From: JAGOCV01 sp049445855
Lineage (GTDB): Bacteria > Pseudomonadota > Gammaproteobacteria > Burkholderiales > Burkholderiaceae_C
Direction: 5' to 3'
Assembly (NCBI RefSeq): GCF_049445855.1
Contig: NZ_JBMSDV010000004.1
Location: 186,001 to 250,000 of the forward strand
DNA length: 64,000 nt
Program-made: the position numbers and the translations under genes
In this document: positions 37,771-45,565 of the stretch, piece after piece
How positions within the stretch are numbered: the first letter of the stretch is position 1
Layout: every line of letters begins with the position of its first letter
The notes under the pieces: model-generated
What the model was told of the DNA's origin: nothing
What the model saw: the letters and a program-made list of their open reading frames with translations, nothing else
Database searches by the model: none

Positions 37771-38619
37771 TCAGGCCTGATTGCCGGGCGCGTCCTGTCG
37801 CGTGACGAAGGTGTCGGGCAAAGGTGGTTTTCGGAAGAAGCGGACGCGCTTGAGCCAGAGCTTCAGCGCCTGCCAGTGAATGCGTGCGATGACACCCAGT
37901 GTCATGGCCGGGTGATGCCAGAGCGCGTGCCGCGCGGAAGCTGCGGTGAGCGGCTGCAGCGAGCCGCTCACGCTGGTCTGGATGAGAGGACCGTCGGCGT
38001 CGTCGTAGTCGATGCGCACGACAGTGCGTTGCCACCCTTCGCTCATGAGGAAGCGGAAGCGGTAGCCGCCATCCAGGCTGCAGAACGGCGAGACATGGAA
38101 GACCTTGTCGGCGCGCAGCTCTGCGCCCCAGCGAGGCGTGTCGAGCAGATAGCAATGCCGCTCGCCGAACGTGTTGTTCACCTCGACGACGACGGCGCGC
38201 AGCGTGCCGTCGGTGCGATGGCAATACCAGAAACTCACGGGCTTGAATGCGTAGCCCAGCACGCGCGGATAGCAATGAAGCCAGACTTCGCCGCTCGCGT
38301 CGTTTATGCCTTCGCGTGCGAGCAATTCGTCGAGCCACGCGAGGGCGCCACCTGCTTGCGCACTGCGACCGTCACCGTGGTCGCGGTCGTGGAAACTCAG
38401 CGGCGCCCAGCGGTTCACCGCCAGCTCACCATGCTGCCCGGCCTTCAGTTGCCGCATCGGCAGCAGCAGGAAATACGTGGGGTAGGCGAACGCGTTGCGT
38501 GCCGGGCGAAGGCGGGTGTGTCGCACCTGCCCGATGCCGATCTGCGGACCGATGGGCACATCTGCTGGCGAGCCGCCGGATGATCGCGTCTGCAGGCGGG
38601 GCATGGTGACCGTGGTCAT
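37771..38619 (-). CDS. DUF1365 family protein
   Basis: A 282-residue protein. IGQVRHTRLRPARNAFAYPTYFLLLP is the family opening, and YPRVLGYAFKPVSFWYCHRTDG and VEVNNTFGERHCYLL are core motifs. DUF1365 proteins almost always lie between an FAD-dependent oxidoreductase and a CFA-synthase-like gene, as here, and probably assist the lipid modification. The ATG start overlaps the oxidoreductase stop by 4 bases. Biochemical role unknown. Confidence 0.92.
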   Translation of the reverse strand: MTTVTMPRLQTRSSGGSPADVPIGPQIGIGQVRHTRLRPARNAFAYPTYFLLLPMRQLKAGQHGELAVNRWAPLSFHDRDHGDGRSAQAGGALAWLDELLAREGINDASGEVWLHCYPRVLGYAFKPVSFWYCHRTDGTLRAVVVEVNNTFGERHCYLLDTPRWGAELRADKVFHVSPFCSLDGGYRFRFLMSEGWQRTVVRIDYDDADGPLIQTSVSGSLQPLTAASARHALWHHPAMTLGVIARIHWQALKLWLKRVRFFRKPPLPDTFVTRQDAPGNQA

Positions 38620-39935
38620 GCGACTGCCTCGCGTTGCGCGTTCGCGGCGACGAGCAGTTCGCGCGCTGTCGCCAGGCCTGACTTCAATCCGTCCTCGTGA
38701 AAACCGTAGCCCGTCCATGCACCGCAGAAGTAGGTGTGCTGCTGGCCCTGCAACTGCGGTAGTTGCGCCTGTGCACGGATGGCAGGCAGGTCGAACACCG
38801 GGTGCGCATATTCGAACGCGCCAATGACGGTGGCCGCCGGGATTTCGCGCACCGGGTTGAGCGACACGACGACCGGCTGCGTGAAGGGCAAAGGCTGCAG
38901 CTGGTTGATGAGATAGTGCAGGCAGACGCGCGCGGATTCGCGGTCGCCGGCTGCGGCGCGCTCGTAGTTCCACGCGGCCCATGCGCTCTTCTTCGACGGC
39001 AGCACGGACGCGTCCGTGTGCAGCACCGCCCGATTGGCTTGATAGCGGATGGCCGACAACAACGCGCGTTCGCGTTCGGTCGGTTGCCCGAGCAACGCCA
39101 GTGCCTGATCAGAATGGGTGGCGAAGACGACCTTGTCGAAACGCTCCACCTTCCCTTCGGTCAACACGCGCGCGCCGGCTTCGTCGCGCTCGACGCGCAG
39201 CACAGGCGTCGACAGGCGGGCGTCTGCGATGCGCGAGACGATCTTGTCGACGTAGTGGCGCGCGCCGCCGCGCACCGTGTACCACTGCGGCCGGTCGACG
39301 ATCTGCAGCAGGCCATGGTTGTGGCAGAAGCGGATCATGGTGGCGACGGGGAACTGCAGCATCTGGTCGGTTGGGCAACTCCAGATACAGCCGAGCATCG
39401 GCAGGAAGTACCAGTCGCGAAACTCCTGGCTGAAGCGGTGGCGGTCCAGAAAATCGACCAGCGGTTGCGCGAGTTCGACTTCACGCTGCGCTTTCGCGAT
39501 ACGCGTGGTCAGGGCATTGAAGCGGATCAAATCCGCCAGCATGCGCAGGAAGCGGCCGTTGACGAGATTGCCACGCTGCGCGAACACCGTGGACAGGCTG
39601 GTGCCGCTCCACTCGAGCGACTGGCCTGGCCCGTAGGCATCCGGCACACGCACGGAAAAAGACATGTCCGACTTCGCCGTCTCCACCTGCAGCTCGCCCA
39701 GCAGGTTGATCAGGTTCGGATACGTGCGCTCGTTGTAGACCAGGAAACCCGTATCGACGCCGCAGGTGACGTTGCCTTGCGGACCGGGCAACGTGACGTC
39801 GACCGTGTGGGTGTGACCGCCGAAATAGTCGGCCGACTCGAAAAGGGTGATTTCCGCCTGGCCGTGCAGGGTGTGCGCGACCGCCAGCCCGGAGATTCCC
39901 GAGCCGATGATGGCGACTTTGAGGGGCGCACCCAT
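38616..39935 (-). CDS. FAD-dependent amine-oxidase-like oxidoreductase
   Basis: A 439-residue flavoprotein with the dinucleotide motif VAIIGSGISGLAVAHTL (GxGxxG at 11-16) and FESADYFGGHTHTVDV. It is the first gene of the six-gene lipid operon. Such NAD(P)-binding amine-oxidase-like proteins next to CFA-like enzymes act as desaturases or oxidases on acyl chains in related clusters. The start is the Met just before the Rossmann strand; a longer frame to 40196 lacks family similarity. The promoter presumably lies in 39936-40222. Confidence 0.9.
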   Translation of the reverse strand: MGAPLKVAIIGSGISGLAVAHTLHGQAEITLFESADYFGGHTHTVDVTLPGPQGNVTCGVDTGFLVYNERTYPNLINLLGELQVETAKSDMSFSVRVPDAYGPGQSLEWSGTSLSTVFAQRGNLVNGRFLRMLADLIRFNALTTRIAKAQREVELAQPLVDFLDRHRFSQEFRDWYFLPMLGCIWSCPTDQMLQFPVATMIRFCHNHGLLQIVDRPQWYTVRGGARHYVDKIVSRIADARLSTPVLRVERDEAGARVLTEGKVERFDKVVFATHSDQALALLGQPTERERALLSAIRYQANRAVLHTDASVLPSKKSAWAAWNYERAAAGDRESARVCLHYLINQLQPLPFTQPVVVSLNPVREIPAATVIGAFEYAHPVFDLPAIRAQAQLPQLQGQQHTYFCGAWTGYGFHEDGLKSGLATARELLVAANAQREAVA

Positions 39936-40194
39936 CAGGCCGGCCCCGGAAAGAAAAATGTCGCGAAGCGCCCCTGGACGAAGGAGGGAGGGAGGGAGGA
40001 GGAGAAGAGTCGTCCCGGGATTACAGCCCGACCGTAGGGCCTGGGCAGGCTTCGCGACAGCAAACTGTGTGTCTGGTTTCCCCCTGCAATGCGGTGTTGG
40101 AGCGCGCGCGGACCGGCGCAGTTCCCGGGAACGGGCGCTGTCGATACGTAAAAAAATGTGAACCAGCCTGCACGCATCAGGCAAGTATAGTACC

Positions 40195-40217
40195 AATCAG
40201 TCTATTTGTGACTAATC
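40195..40217. promoter_or_regulatory. Imperfect inverted repeat in the lipid-operon upstream region
   Basis: AATCAGTC (40195-40202) and GACTAATC (40210-40217) are inverted with 6 of 8 matches around a 7-base spacer, close to the TATACT -10-like element (minus strand, about 40184-40189). It may be an operator of the lipid operon. The rest of 39936-40222 contains nothing recognised. Confidence 0.3.
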
Positions 40218-40222
40218 AGTAT

Positions 40223-40846
40223 TTATTTTGCAGCGAGCTGCTTTTCCAAATCCCTGATGAAGGAGGGATTGTCTGGCGCCACCATGCTGGTGTAGCTGTC
40301 CACTACCTTCCCGTCGCGCGACAGCAGGTACTTGTGGAAATTCCAGGCAGGGGCCTTGCCGCCGGCCTGCGCAGCCAACTGTTTGTAGAAGGCGCTGGCG
40401 TCCGGGCCGCGGACGCTGCTCTTCACGAACATCGGGAATTTGACGCCGAAGGTGCTTTCGCAGAAGTCGGCGATCTCCTTGTTGCTGCCTTTTTCCTGCG
40501 AGAAATCGTTGGAGGGGAAGCCAAGGACGACGAGCCCCCTGTCCTTGTATTGCGCGTGCAGCGCTTCGAGCCCCTTGTACTGGGGGGTGAAGCCGCAGAA
40601 GCTGGCGGTGTTCACGACCAGGATGACCTTGCCGCTGTACTGGCAAAGCGACTGCGGCTTCTCGTCCTGCAGGCGCGCGAAGGTATGCTGCAGCAGTGGG
40701 GCGCAGGCGGACTGCTGCGAAGGCGGCGAGGCGGGCGCCGCCGTCTGGACCTGAGCTGCGGCCGGCAGGTCATGGATCATGCCTGCTGCCCCCAGAATCG
40801 CTGCGGCCCAAACCGCCTTCATGTTGCTGCGCTGCTGTCCGTCCAT
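40223..40846 (-). CDS. Exported glutathione-peroxidase family thiol peroxidase
   Basis: A 207-residue protein with an N-terminal hydrophobic segment (about 10-31, ending AAAQ), so it is probably periplasmic. The peroxidatic Cys84 lies in VVNTASFCGFTPQY, the catalytic Gln in FPSNDFSQEKGS and the Trp in PAWNFHKYL. A second Cys in ADFCESTFGVKFP suggests a thioredoxin-type two-Cys mechanism instead of true glutathione use. GGAGG before the ATG supports the start. It lies upstream of the lipid operon on the same strand and could protect modified lipids. Confidence 0.9.
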   Translation of the reverse strand: MDGQQRSNMKAVWAAAILGAAGMIHDLPAAAQVQTAAPASPPSQQSACAPLLQHTFARLQDEKPQSLCQYSGKVILVVNTASFCGFTPQYKGLEALHAQYKDRGLVVLGFPSNDFSQEKGSNKEIADFCESTFGVKFPMFVKSSVRGPDASAFYKQLAAQAGGKAPAWNFHKYLLSRDGKVVDSYTSMVAPDNPSFIRDLEKQLAAK

Positions 40847-40950
40847 GAATGCCTCCGCCAGGATCGGCCTGGAATCTGCGGTGAAGTATGCCGCTTCATA
40901 CAGGAATCCGCTGCAAACCTTTTAAAATTCCTTGCCCTTCAAGGACTTGC

Positions 40951-41808
40951 ATGCTCTACCCCGAATTGTTCAAACAACTGGAAGCCGTGCGCTGGGATAT
41001 GGACCGCGACATCCCGTGGCAGTCGTTCGACGCCACCAAGCTGTCGGACGAGCAGGCCCAGACCATCAAGATGAACGCCATCACGGAATGGGCGGCGTTG
41101 CCGGCCACCGAGATGTTCCTGCGTGACAACCGCGACGATTCCGATTTCTCGGCGTTCATGTCGATCTGGTTCTTCGAGGAGCAGAAGCATTCGCTGGTCC
41201 TCATGGAATACCTCAGGCGCTTCCGACCGGAACTCGCGCCGACCGAGAAGGAACTGCACGAGATCCGCTTCGAGTTCGACCCTGCCCCAGCGCTCGAGAC
41301 GCTGATGCTGCATTTCTGCGGCGAAATCCGCCTGAACCACTGGTACCGCCGCGCTGCCGAGTGGCACACGGAGCCGGTCATCAAGCAGATCTACAGCACG
41401 CTCAGCCAGGACGAGGCACGCCACGGCGGTGCCTACCTGCGCTACATGAAGCGTGCGATCGGCAAGTTCGGCAACGAAGCGAAAGTTGCCTTCGCCAAGG
41501 TCGGCGTGCTGATGGCCAGTGCGCGTCGCACGGCGCAGGCGCTGCATCCGACCAACCTGCATGTGAACAAGACGCTGTTCCCGAACGACACCATCCAGAG
41601 CCGGCTGCCCAACCCGGAGTGGCTGGAGCACTGGCTCGACAAGCAGATCAATTTCGACGCGGTGTGGGAAAGCAAGGTTGTCGATCGAATCCTGCACAAC
41701 ATGAGCCTGTTGATGGATCGCAGCTTCAAGAGCGTCCAGGAACTCAACCGCTACCGCAAGGAAGTGACGGCGCTGGCGGGCGCGCCTGCAGCCCCGAGCG
41801 CTGCCTGA
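40951..41808 (+). CDS. Ferritin-like di-iron protein
   Basis: A 285-residue helical protein. Candidate iron ligands occur as E in ITEWAALPATEMF, EExxH in FFEEQKHS, E in HFCGEIRLNHWY and DEARH in LSQDEARHGG, the pattern of di-iron four-helix bundles such as acyl-ACP desaturase or AurF-like oxygenases. AAGGA precedes the start by 5 bases. It is divergent from the peroxidase gene. Substrate is unknown; closeness to the lipid operon leaves an acyl-chain role open. Confidence 0.78.
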   Translation: MLYPELFKQLEAVRWDMDRDIPWQSFDATKLSDEQAQTIKMNAITEWAALPATEMFLRDNRDDSDFSAFMSIWFFEEQKHSLVLMEYLRRFRPELAPTEKELHEIRFEFDPAPALETLMLHFCGEIRLNHWYRRAAEWHTEPVIKQIYSTLSQDEARHGGAYLRYMKRAIGKFGNEAKVAFAKVGVLMASARRTAQALHPTNLHVNKTLFPNDTIQSRLPNPEWLEHWLDKQINFDAVWESKVVDRILHNMSLLMDRSFKSVQELNRYRKEVTALAGAPAAPSAA

Positions 41809-41830
41809 GCGCAACAGCGTCCCCCGGCCG

Positions 41831-41868
41831 ACGGTCATTGAACATTGTGAAGAATGTTCAATGACCGT
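41831..41868. repeat. 38-base perfect inverted repeat before the LysR gene
   Basis: ACGGTCATTGAACATT (41831-41846) and AATGTTCAATGACCGT (41853-41868) are exact reverse complements with a 6-base spacer. It lies 22 bases after the ferritin-like stop and its right end touches the -35 of the predicted LysR promoter. No T-run follows. It may be an operator, a strong hairpin terminator without a U tract, or an element boundary. Confidence 0.85.
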
Positions 41869-41895
41869 TGTGCATTCGAAGCCGCTCCCTAGAAT
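41868..41895 (+). promoter_or_regulatory. Predicted promoter of the LysR regulator gene
   Basis: TTGTGC (41868-41873) and TAGAAT (41890-41895) are separated by 16 bases, 43 bases before the start. The -35 adjoins the right arm of the 38-base palindrome, so a protein bound there would control this promoter. Confidence 0.45.
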
Positions 41896-41937
41896 CGGCC
41901 TCCTGCGCGCTGGCCATCCGGTTTGCGTGCAGCGGAC

Positions 41938-42879
41938 ATGGACATCATCAAGGCTCTCGAAGACTTCAACGCCGTTGCGCAATGCCGCAGCTTCTCGCGG
42001 GCGGCGGACGCGAGGTACATCACGCAATCGGCCATCAGCCGCCGCATCCAGGGGCTCGAAAACTGGCTCGGCCTCGAGCTCATTGACCGCCAGCAAAGTC
42101 CGATCGACCTGACGCCGGAAGGCAAGATGTTCCGCGACGAGGTCATCCCGCTGCTTCATGAACTCAACCATGTCTGTGCATCGCTTCGCAACAAGGGCGG
42201 CGAAGCCGGGACGCTGAGCATTTCAGCCGTGCATGCGCTGTGCATCGACCTGATGCCGCGTTGGATCAAGGAGATGCGGCATGTATTCCCCGAACTCCAT
42301 GCGCGCCTCGACGCCGTCAACCTCGAAGGTGCCATCGATGACCTGATGCGTGGCCGCAGCCACGTGCTTGCCTGCTACGCACATTCGCGCCTGTCGAATG
42401 CGCTTTCGACAGACCGGTTCCAGCACGTCACACTCGGGCACGATCGCCTGGTGCCGGTCTGCCGCTCGAATGCACGGGGACAACCGATCTTCTCGCTGGA
42501 ACTCGACGAGGCGGTACCCTATCTGGCCTACACACAGGACACCTTCCTTGCCCGGGCCGTGGACTTCATGCTCGCCCTCGCCCCGTCGCAACCGAAGTTC
42601 GTGCGCAACGCCGAGTCCTCGATGGCCGAAGTGCTCAAGCGCATGGCATTGCAGGGGGCAGGCGTCGCATGGCTGCCGCGCGGCTGCGTCGAGAACGACA
42701 TCGCACCCTCCAGGCTCGCCATCATCAATGGCCAGCACTGGCGTCTTCCGCTCGACATCCGTCTCTACCGGATGGCGGGCTCCCGGCATCGGCTCCTCGA
42801 CGAGCTCTGGCAGCACCTGCGGCGCACCGAAATCAGCGGCCTGAGCAGCGAGATGCTGGCCGGCCTCGCCAATTCCTGA
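41938..42879 (+). CDS. LysR-family transcriptional regulator
   Basis: A 313-residue regulator. The N-terminal winged helix (FNAVAQCRSFSRAADARYITQSAISRRIQGLENWLGLELIDR) is typical of LysR; residues 90-300 form the co-inducer domain. The ATG at 41938 is preferred over an in-frame GTG 15 bases upstream. It lies just before the type IV secretion operon, in the same direction, with a T-N11-A box and promoter in the gap. Control of the secretion genes is inference from position. Confidence 0.9.
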   Translation: MDIIKALEDFNAVAQCRSFSRAADARYITQSAISRRIQGLENWLGLELIDRQQSPIDLTPEGKMFRDEVIPLLHELNHVCASLRNKGGEAGTLSISAVHALCIDLMPRWIKEMRHVFPELHARLDAVNLEGAIDDLMRGRSHVLACYAHSRLSNALSTDRFQHVTLGHDRLVPVCRSNARGQPIFSLELDEAVPYLAYTQDTFLARAVDFMLALAPSQPKFVRNAESSMAEVLKRMALQGAGVAWLPRGCVENDIAPSRLAIINGQHWRLPLDIRLYRMAGSRHRLLDELWQHLRRTEISGLSSEMLAGLANS

Positions 42880-42942
42880 TTCCCTCCATACGCGGATCGA
42901 CGCCATCGCATGATGGCGACCTGCTTTCTTGCGCAAAGTTTC

Positions 42943-42957
42943 ATTCCAAATTGGAAT
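42943..42957. promoter_or_regulatory. LysR-type T-N11-A palindrome upstream of virB1
   Basis: ATTCCAAATTGGAAT is a perfect palindrome with 7-bp arms and contains T-N11-A. It directly joins a TTGACC -35-like element at 42957-42962. A LysR-type protein bound here could control the secretion operon. Confidence 0.45.
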
Positions 42958-42985
42958 TGACCCATGGAGTCTCGACATACATAGC
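42957..42985 (+). promoter_or_regulatory. Possible promoter of the type IV secretion operon
   Basis: TTGACC at 42957-42962 is followed by TACATA (42978-42983) or CATAGC at 15-17 bases. The -10 is weak, which would fit an activator-dependent promoter. The remaining gap to 43081 shows only the ribosome site AAAGGA. Confidence 0.35.
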
Positions 42986-43080
42986 AGGACTCCTATTTGT
43001 CGTGACCGGCCTTGACCAGAAGATGCGTCCCGGACAACTGCCCATTCCCCTACGTCATCAAGGCAGTTGCGAAAGGACAC

Positions 43081-43740
43081 ATGCTCGAATTCCTGGAACT
43101 GGCTCGCGAATGCGCACCTGCGGTACATCCGCAGACGCTGGCTGCGATCGTCCAGACCGAATCGGGCTTCAACCCCTGGGCCATCGGCGTCGTGAACGGA
43201 CGGCTCGAGCGGCAACCGAAGAACCAGTCCGAGGCAGTTGCGACCGCGAAGGCTCTCGTCGAGGCGGGCTACAACGCAAGCTTCGGTCTGGGGCAGATCA
43301 ACCTCAGCAACCTCGAAAAGTACGCGCTGGACCTGACCACGGTGTTCGAGCCGTGCCGCAACCTGTCGGCAGCGTCGGCCATCCTCAGTGAGGCCTACGG
43401 CCGGGCATCCAGGGTCTATCGCGATGAGCAGTCGGCATTGCAGGCAGCGCTCTCGGCGTACTACAGCGGCAACTTCTCGACAGGCTTTCGCCACGGCTAT
43501 GTCCAGAAGGTGGCGGCCAACGCGGTGACGCTGCAACGCGAAGACACCCAGCCCATCCGCGTGGTGCCCGCCATCGAAAGACGGGCGGACAAACAGCCAA
43601 GCGCAACCGCCGAGCCCGAAGCCGGGCAGGCAGCACCGCGGCCGGAAGAGCAGAAATCCACCGCGGTACCGCAATCCGCGCCGCGCCGAATCCCGGACCG
43701 TACCGGCAGCGGTTCGTCCGTGATCTTCACCGCGCCCTGA
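43081..43740 (+). CDS. virB1: VirB1-like lytic transglycosylase
   Basis: A 219-residue SLT-fold protein. Catalytic Glu27 is in IVQTESGFNPWAIG, followed by SFGLGQINLSN and ALSAYYSGNFSTGF, the pattern of VirB1/P19-type transglycosylases that open peptidoglycan for type IV secretion. The tail (150-219) is Pro/Gln-rich and disordered. It has no clear signal peptide from this start. AAAGGA before ATG supports the start. It begins the operon. Confidence 0.88.
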   Translation: MLEFLELARECAPAVHPQTLAAIVQTESGFNPWAIGVVNGRLERQPKNQSEAVATAKALVEAGYNASFGLGQINLSNLEKYALDLTTVFEPCRNLSAASAILSEAYGRASRVYRDEQSALQAALSAYYSGNFSTGFRHGYVQKVAANAVTLQREDTQPIRVVPAIERRADKQPSATAEPEAGQAAPRPEEQKSTAVPQSAPRRIPDRTGSGSSVIFTAP

Positions 43741-43778
43741 GGCGCATCAGGCAAACACATCATCAACAGGAGAAAACC

Positions 43779-44600
43779 ATGAAGGGAATCAAGGAAATGC
43801 GCTGGATGCTACTGGGCATCCTGGCTCTGGGCTCGCAGGCATCGCACGCGTTCTTCGTGACACTGGATGTCATGGCGCTGCCGGCGGCGCAGGTTACCGC
43901 GAACGCGACGATGGCTGCTGCTTCGCAGATGACGGCGGCGGCCAAAACCAACTCGGAGAAGGAGCAGGCGACCGCCAACGCGAACTCCGCCAAGCAGATT
44001 CAGGAGGCGATCAAGAACGCCAAGGACATCATGGACCAGGCGCACTTCTTCGCCAAGATTCCGGTGGAGTGGGCCAAGACGGTCAAGGACTACGCCACGA
44101 TTGCCCAGGGTTGGCCCAAGCCCGCGGACTCCGCCACGGCGTCGGCGACCGGGGCGCTCACGCCGACGGAGATCCAGTTGTCCATCGAACAAGCGCTGAA
44201 AGCGTATGGCGCTTCAACAGACAAGTCTGGCGCGCAGATCGAGCCCAACAAGGTGTATGTCGACCTCCTGCGGATTCGCCAGGAAGAAATGGCGCAACGG
44301 TCGGCGTTGCTTGCGCGGTATCAGGACGGCAACCGTGATCGGCAGGCCCGCATGGCCCAGATCGAGGACTTGCTGAACCGCGCGGAGTTCCAGCGGGACT
44401 ACGAAACCGTGCGCACGCTGCTCGCCTTCGAGCAGGCCCGCTTTGCAACAGAACAATCTTCTTTCGAGCTCTCCCGCGTTGCGTTGCAGGAGAACGCGGA
44501 AGTCCGGCGGGAAATGATGGCGCTGAAGCGGCAAGCCGAATTCTCGGACCCGCGTCTGTCGGGCTTTGACTTCACAAAGCCGATACCTCGCGTGCGGTAG
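43779..44600 (+). CDS. T4SS-associated periplasmic protein, VirB5-like (tentative)
   Basis: A 273-residue exported protein with a signal peptide (about 1-24, ending ASHA). The body is Ala/Lys/Gln-rich and helical, with long predicted coiled-coil stretches (residues 45-85 and 165-250). Position between virB1 and virB2 and the helical build fit VirB5, a minor pilus-tip component, but I see no decisive motif. GGAG precedes the ATG. It could be a system-specific periplasmic factor. Confidence 0.5.
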   Translation: MKGIKEMRWMLLGILALGSQASHAFFVTLDVMALPAAQVTANATMAAASQMTAAAKTNSEKEQATANANSAKQIQEAIKNAKDIMDQAHFFAKIPVEWAKTVKDYATIAQGWPKPADSATASATGALTPTEIQLSIEQALKAYGASTDKSGAQIEPNKVYVDLLRIRQEEMAQRSALLARYQDGNRDRQARMAQIEDLLNRAEFQRDYETVRTLLAFEQARFATEQSSFELSRVALQENAEVRREMMALKRQAEFSDPRLSGFDFTKPIPRVR

Positions 44601-44640
44601 CCGTGGCCCATCTCCGATTTTTTGAAACAGAACCACTGAC

Positions 44641-45030
44641 ATGAACAACCAAAACCTAAATTCCATCCGTCCAAGCGTCATCGTATGCATTGCATTGCTC
44701 GCATGCCTGCCTGCTGCCTATGCGCAAGACGGCGCAGAATTCCAGGCGCCGTTTGTCACGCTGATGAACTCGATCATCAATCTGTTCACAGGCGTATTTG
44801 CGCGGTCCCTCGCGACGCTCGCGGTCATCGGGCTGGGCCTGGCCGCGATGATCGGGCGCCTGACATGGACCGCCGCCATACGCGTGATCGTGGGTATCGT
44901 GCTGATCTTTGGCGCCGCATCGGTGGTGAAGTTGTTGACGGGCGGCCAAGGGCCCGATTCCCAGATCGGGCAGAGCCAGCCGGTCTATTCGGCTGCGCAC
45001 CAGCCGCCAGAGCGTTTCAATCGAGTCTGA
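44641..45030 (+). CDS. virB2: VirB2-like T4SS pilin
   Basis: A 129-residue protein with a long signal sequence (about 1-29, ending AYAQ) and two hydrophobic helices (LMNSIINLFTGVFARSLATLAVIGLGLAAM and AAIRVIVGIVLIFGAASVVKLL), the TrbC/VirB2 pattern. The mature pilin would form the T4SS pilus. A Gln/Pro-rich tail of about 25 residues follows, longer than in Agrobacterium VirB2. Confidence 0.82.
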   Translation: MNNQNLNSIRPSVIVCIALLACLPAAYAQDGAEFQAPFVTLMNSIINLFTGVFARSLATLAVIGLGLAAMIGRLTWTAAIRVIVGIVLIFGAASVVKLLTGGQGPDSQIGQSQPVYSAAHQPPERFNRV

Positions 45031-45040
45031 GGCAAGCACC

Positions 45041-45193
45041 GTGTCGCGACTGCTTCCACTGGTGCTGATCGTCTCGTGCGTGCTGGCTGGCTGCGCTTCG
45101 TCGCAGCCCATCACCGGCTGTGGAGACGGCCCGCGTTTGCCCATCAACGGGCGCGGCGGTGCGGCGACGGTGCCGTTGACCCCGCAAAAATGA
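45041..45193 (+). CDS. virB7: VirB7-like small lipoprotein
   Basis: A 50-residue protein starting at GTG. Residues 1-17 are a lipoprotein signal and LAGC (lipidated Cys18) is the lipobox. A second Cys27 follows, as in VirB7 where it forms a disulphide with VirB9. The gene fills the gap between virB2 and virB3. Family assignment rests on size, lipobox and place, since VirB7 proteins are poorly conserved. Confidence 0.7.
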   Translation: MSRLLPLVLIVSCVLAGCASSQPITGCGDGPRLPINGRGGAATVPLTPQK

Positions 45194-45203
45194 CGACGTC
45201 TGT

Positions 45204-45563
45204 ATGGACAAAGTGACGCTGATCAAGGACCCGTTGTTCCAGGGCGTTACTCGTCCTGCCATGTTGATGGGCGTGACCTACGAGGCGGCAGTGTTCAACT
45301 TCCTGTTCACCTCCATCGGCTTCCTTGGAACAGGCAGTCTCGCCATGCTGGTGATCTGTTTGCCCATCCATGCGGTTTGCTTTGCGGTGTGCGCGCGGGA
45401 TGTCCGGTACTTCGGGCTGATTGCACTCTGGCTCAAGACAGGTGGGCGCAGCCGCAGCCGGATGTTTTGGGGGGCCACCTCGCTGTCGCCGACTTCCTGC
45501 CGCGCGGCTGCCGCCAAAGCCCGGTACCTGCCCAAAGCGCGGGCAAGCGTGCGAAGCGTCTGA
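45204..45563 (+). CDS. virB3: VirB3-like inner membrane T4SS protein
   Basis: A 119-residue protein. LIKDPLFQGVTRPAMLMGVTYEAAVFNFLFTSIGFL and LAMLVICLPIHAVCFAVCARDVRYFGLIALWLKT match the conserved VirB3 pattern of two membrane helices. The C-terminal 30 residues are basic and atypical. The next gene starts 2 bases after its stop. Confidence 0.88.
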   Translation: MDKVTLIKDPLFQGVTRPAMLMGVTYEAAVFNFLFTSIGFLGTGSLAMLVICLPIHAVCFAVCARDVRYFGLIALWLKTGGRSRSRMFWGATSLSPTSCRAAAAKARYLPKARASVRSV

Positions 45564-45565
45564 TC

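Noticed and set aside
41831..41868. 38-base palindrome as an ordinary intrinsic terminator of the ferritin-like gene
   Set aside because: No T-run follows the stem and the right arm touches a predicted promoter; listed as a repeat with open function instead.
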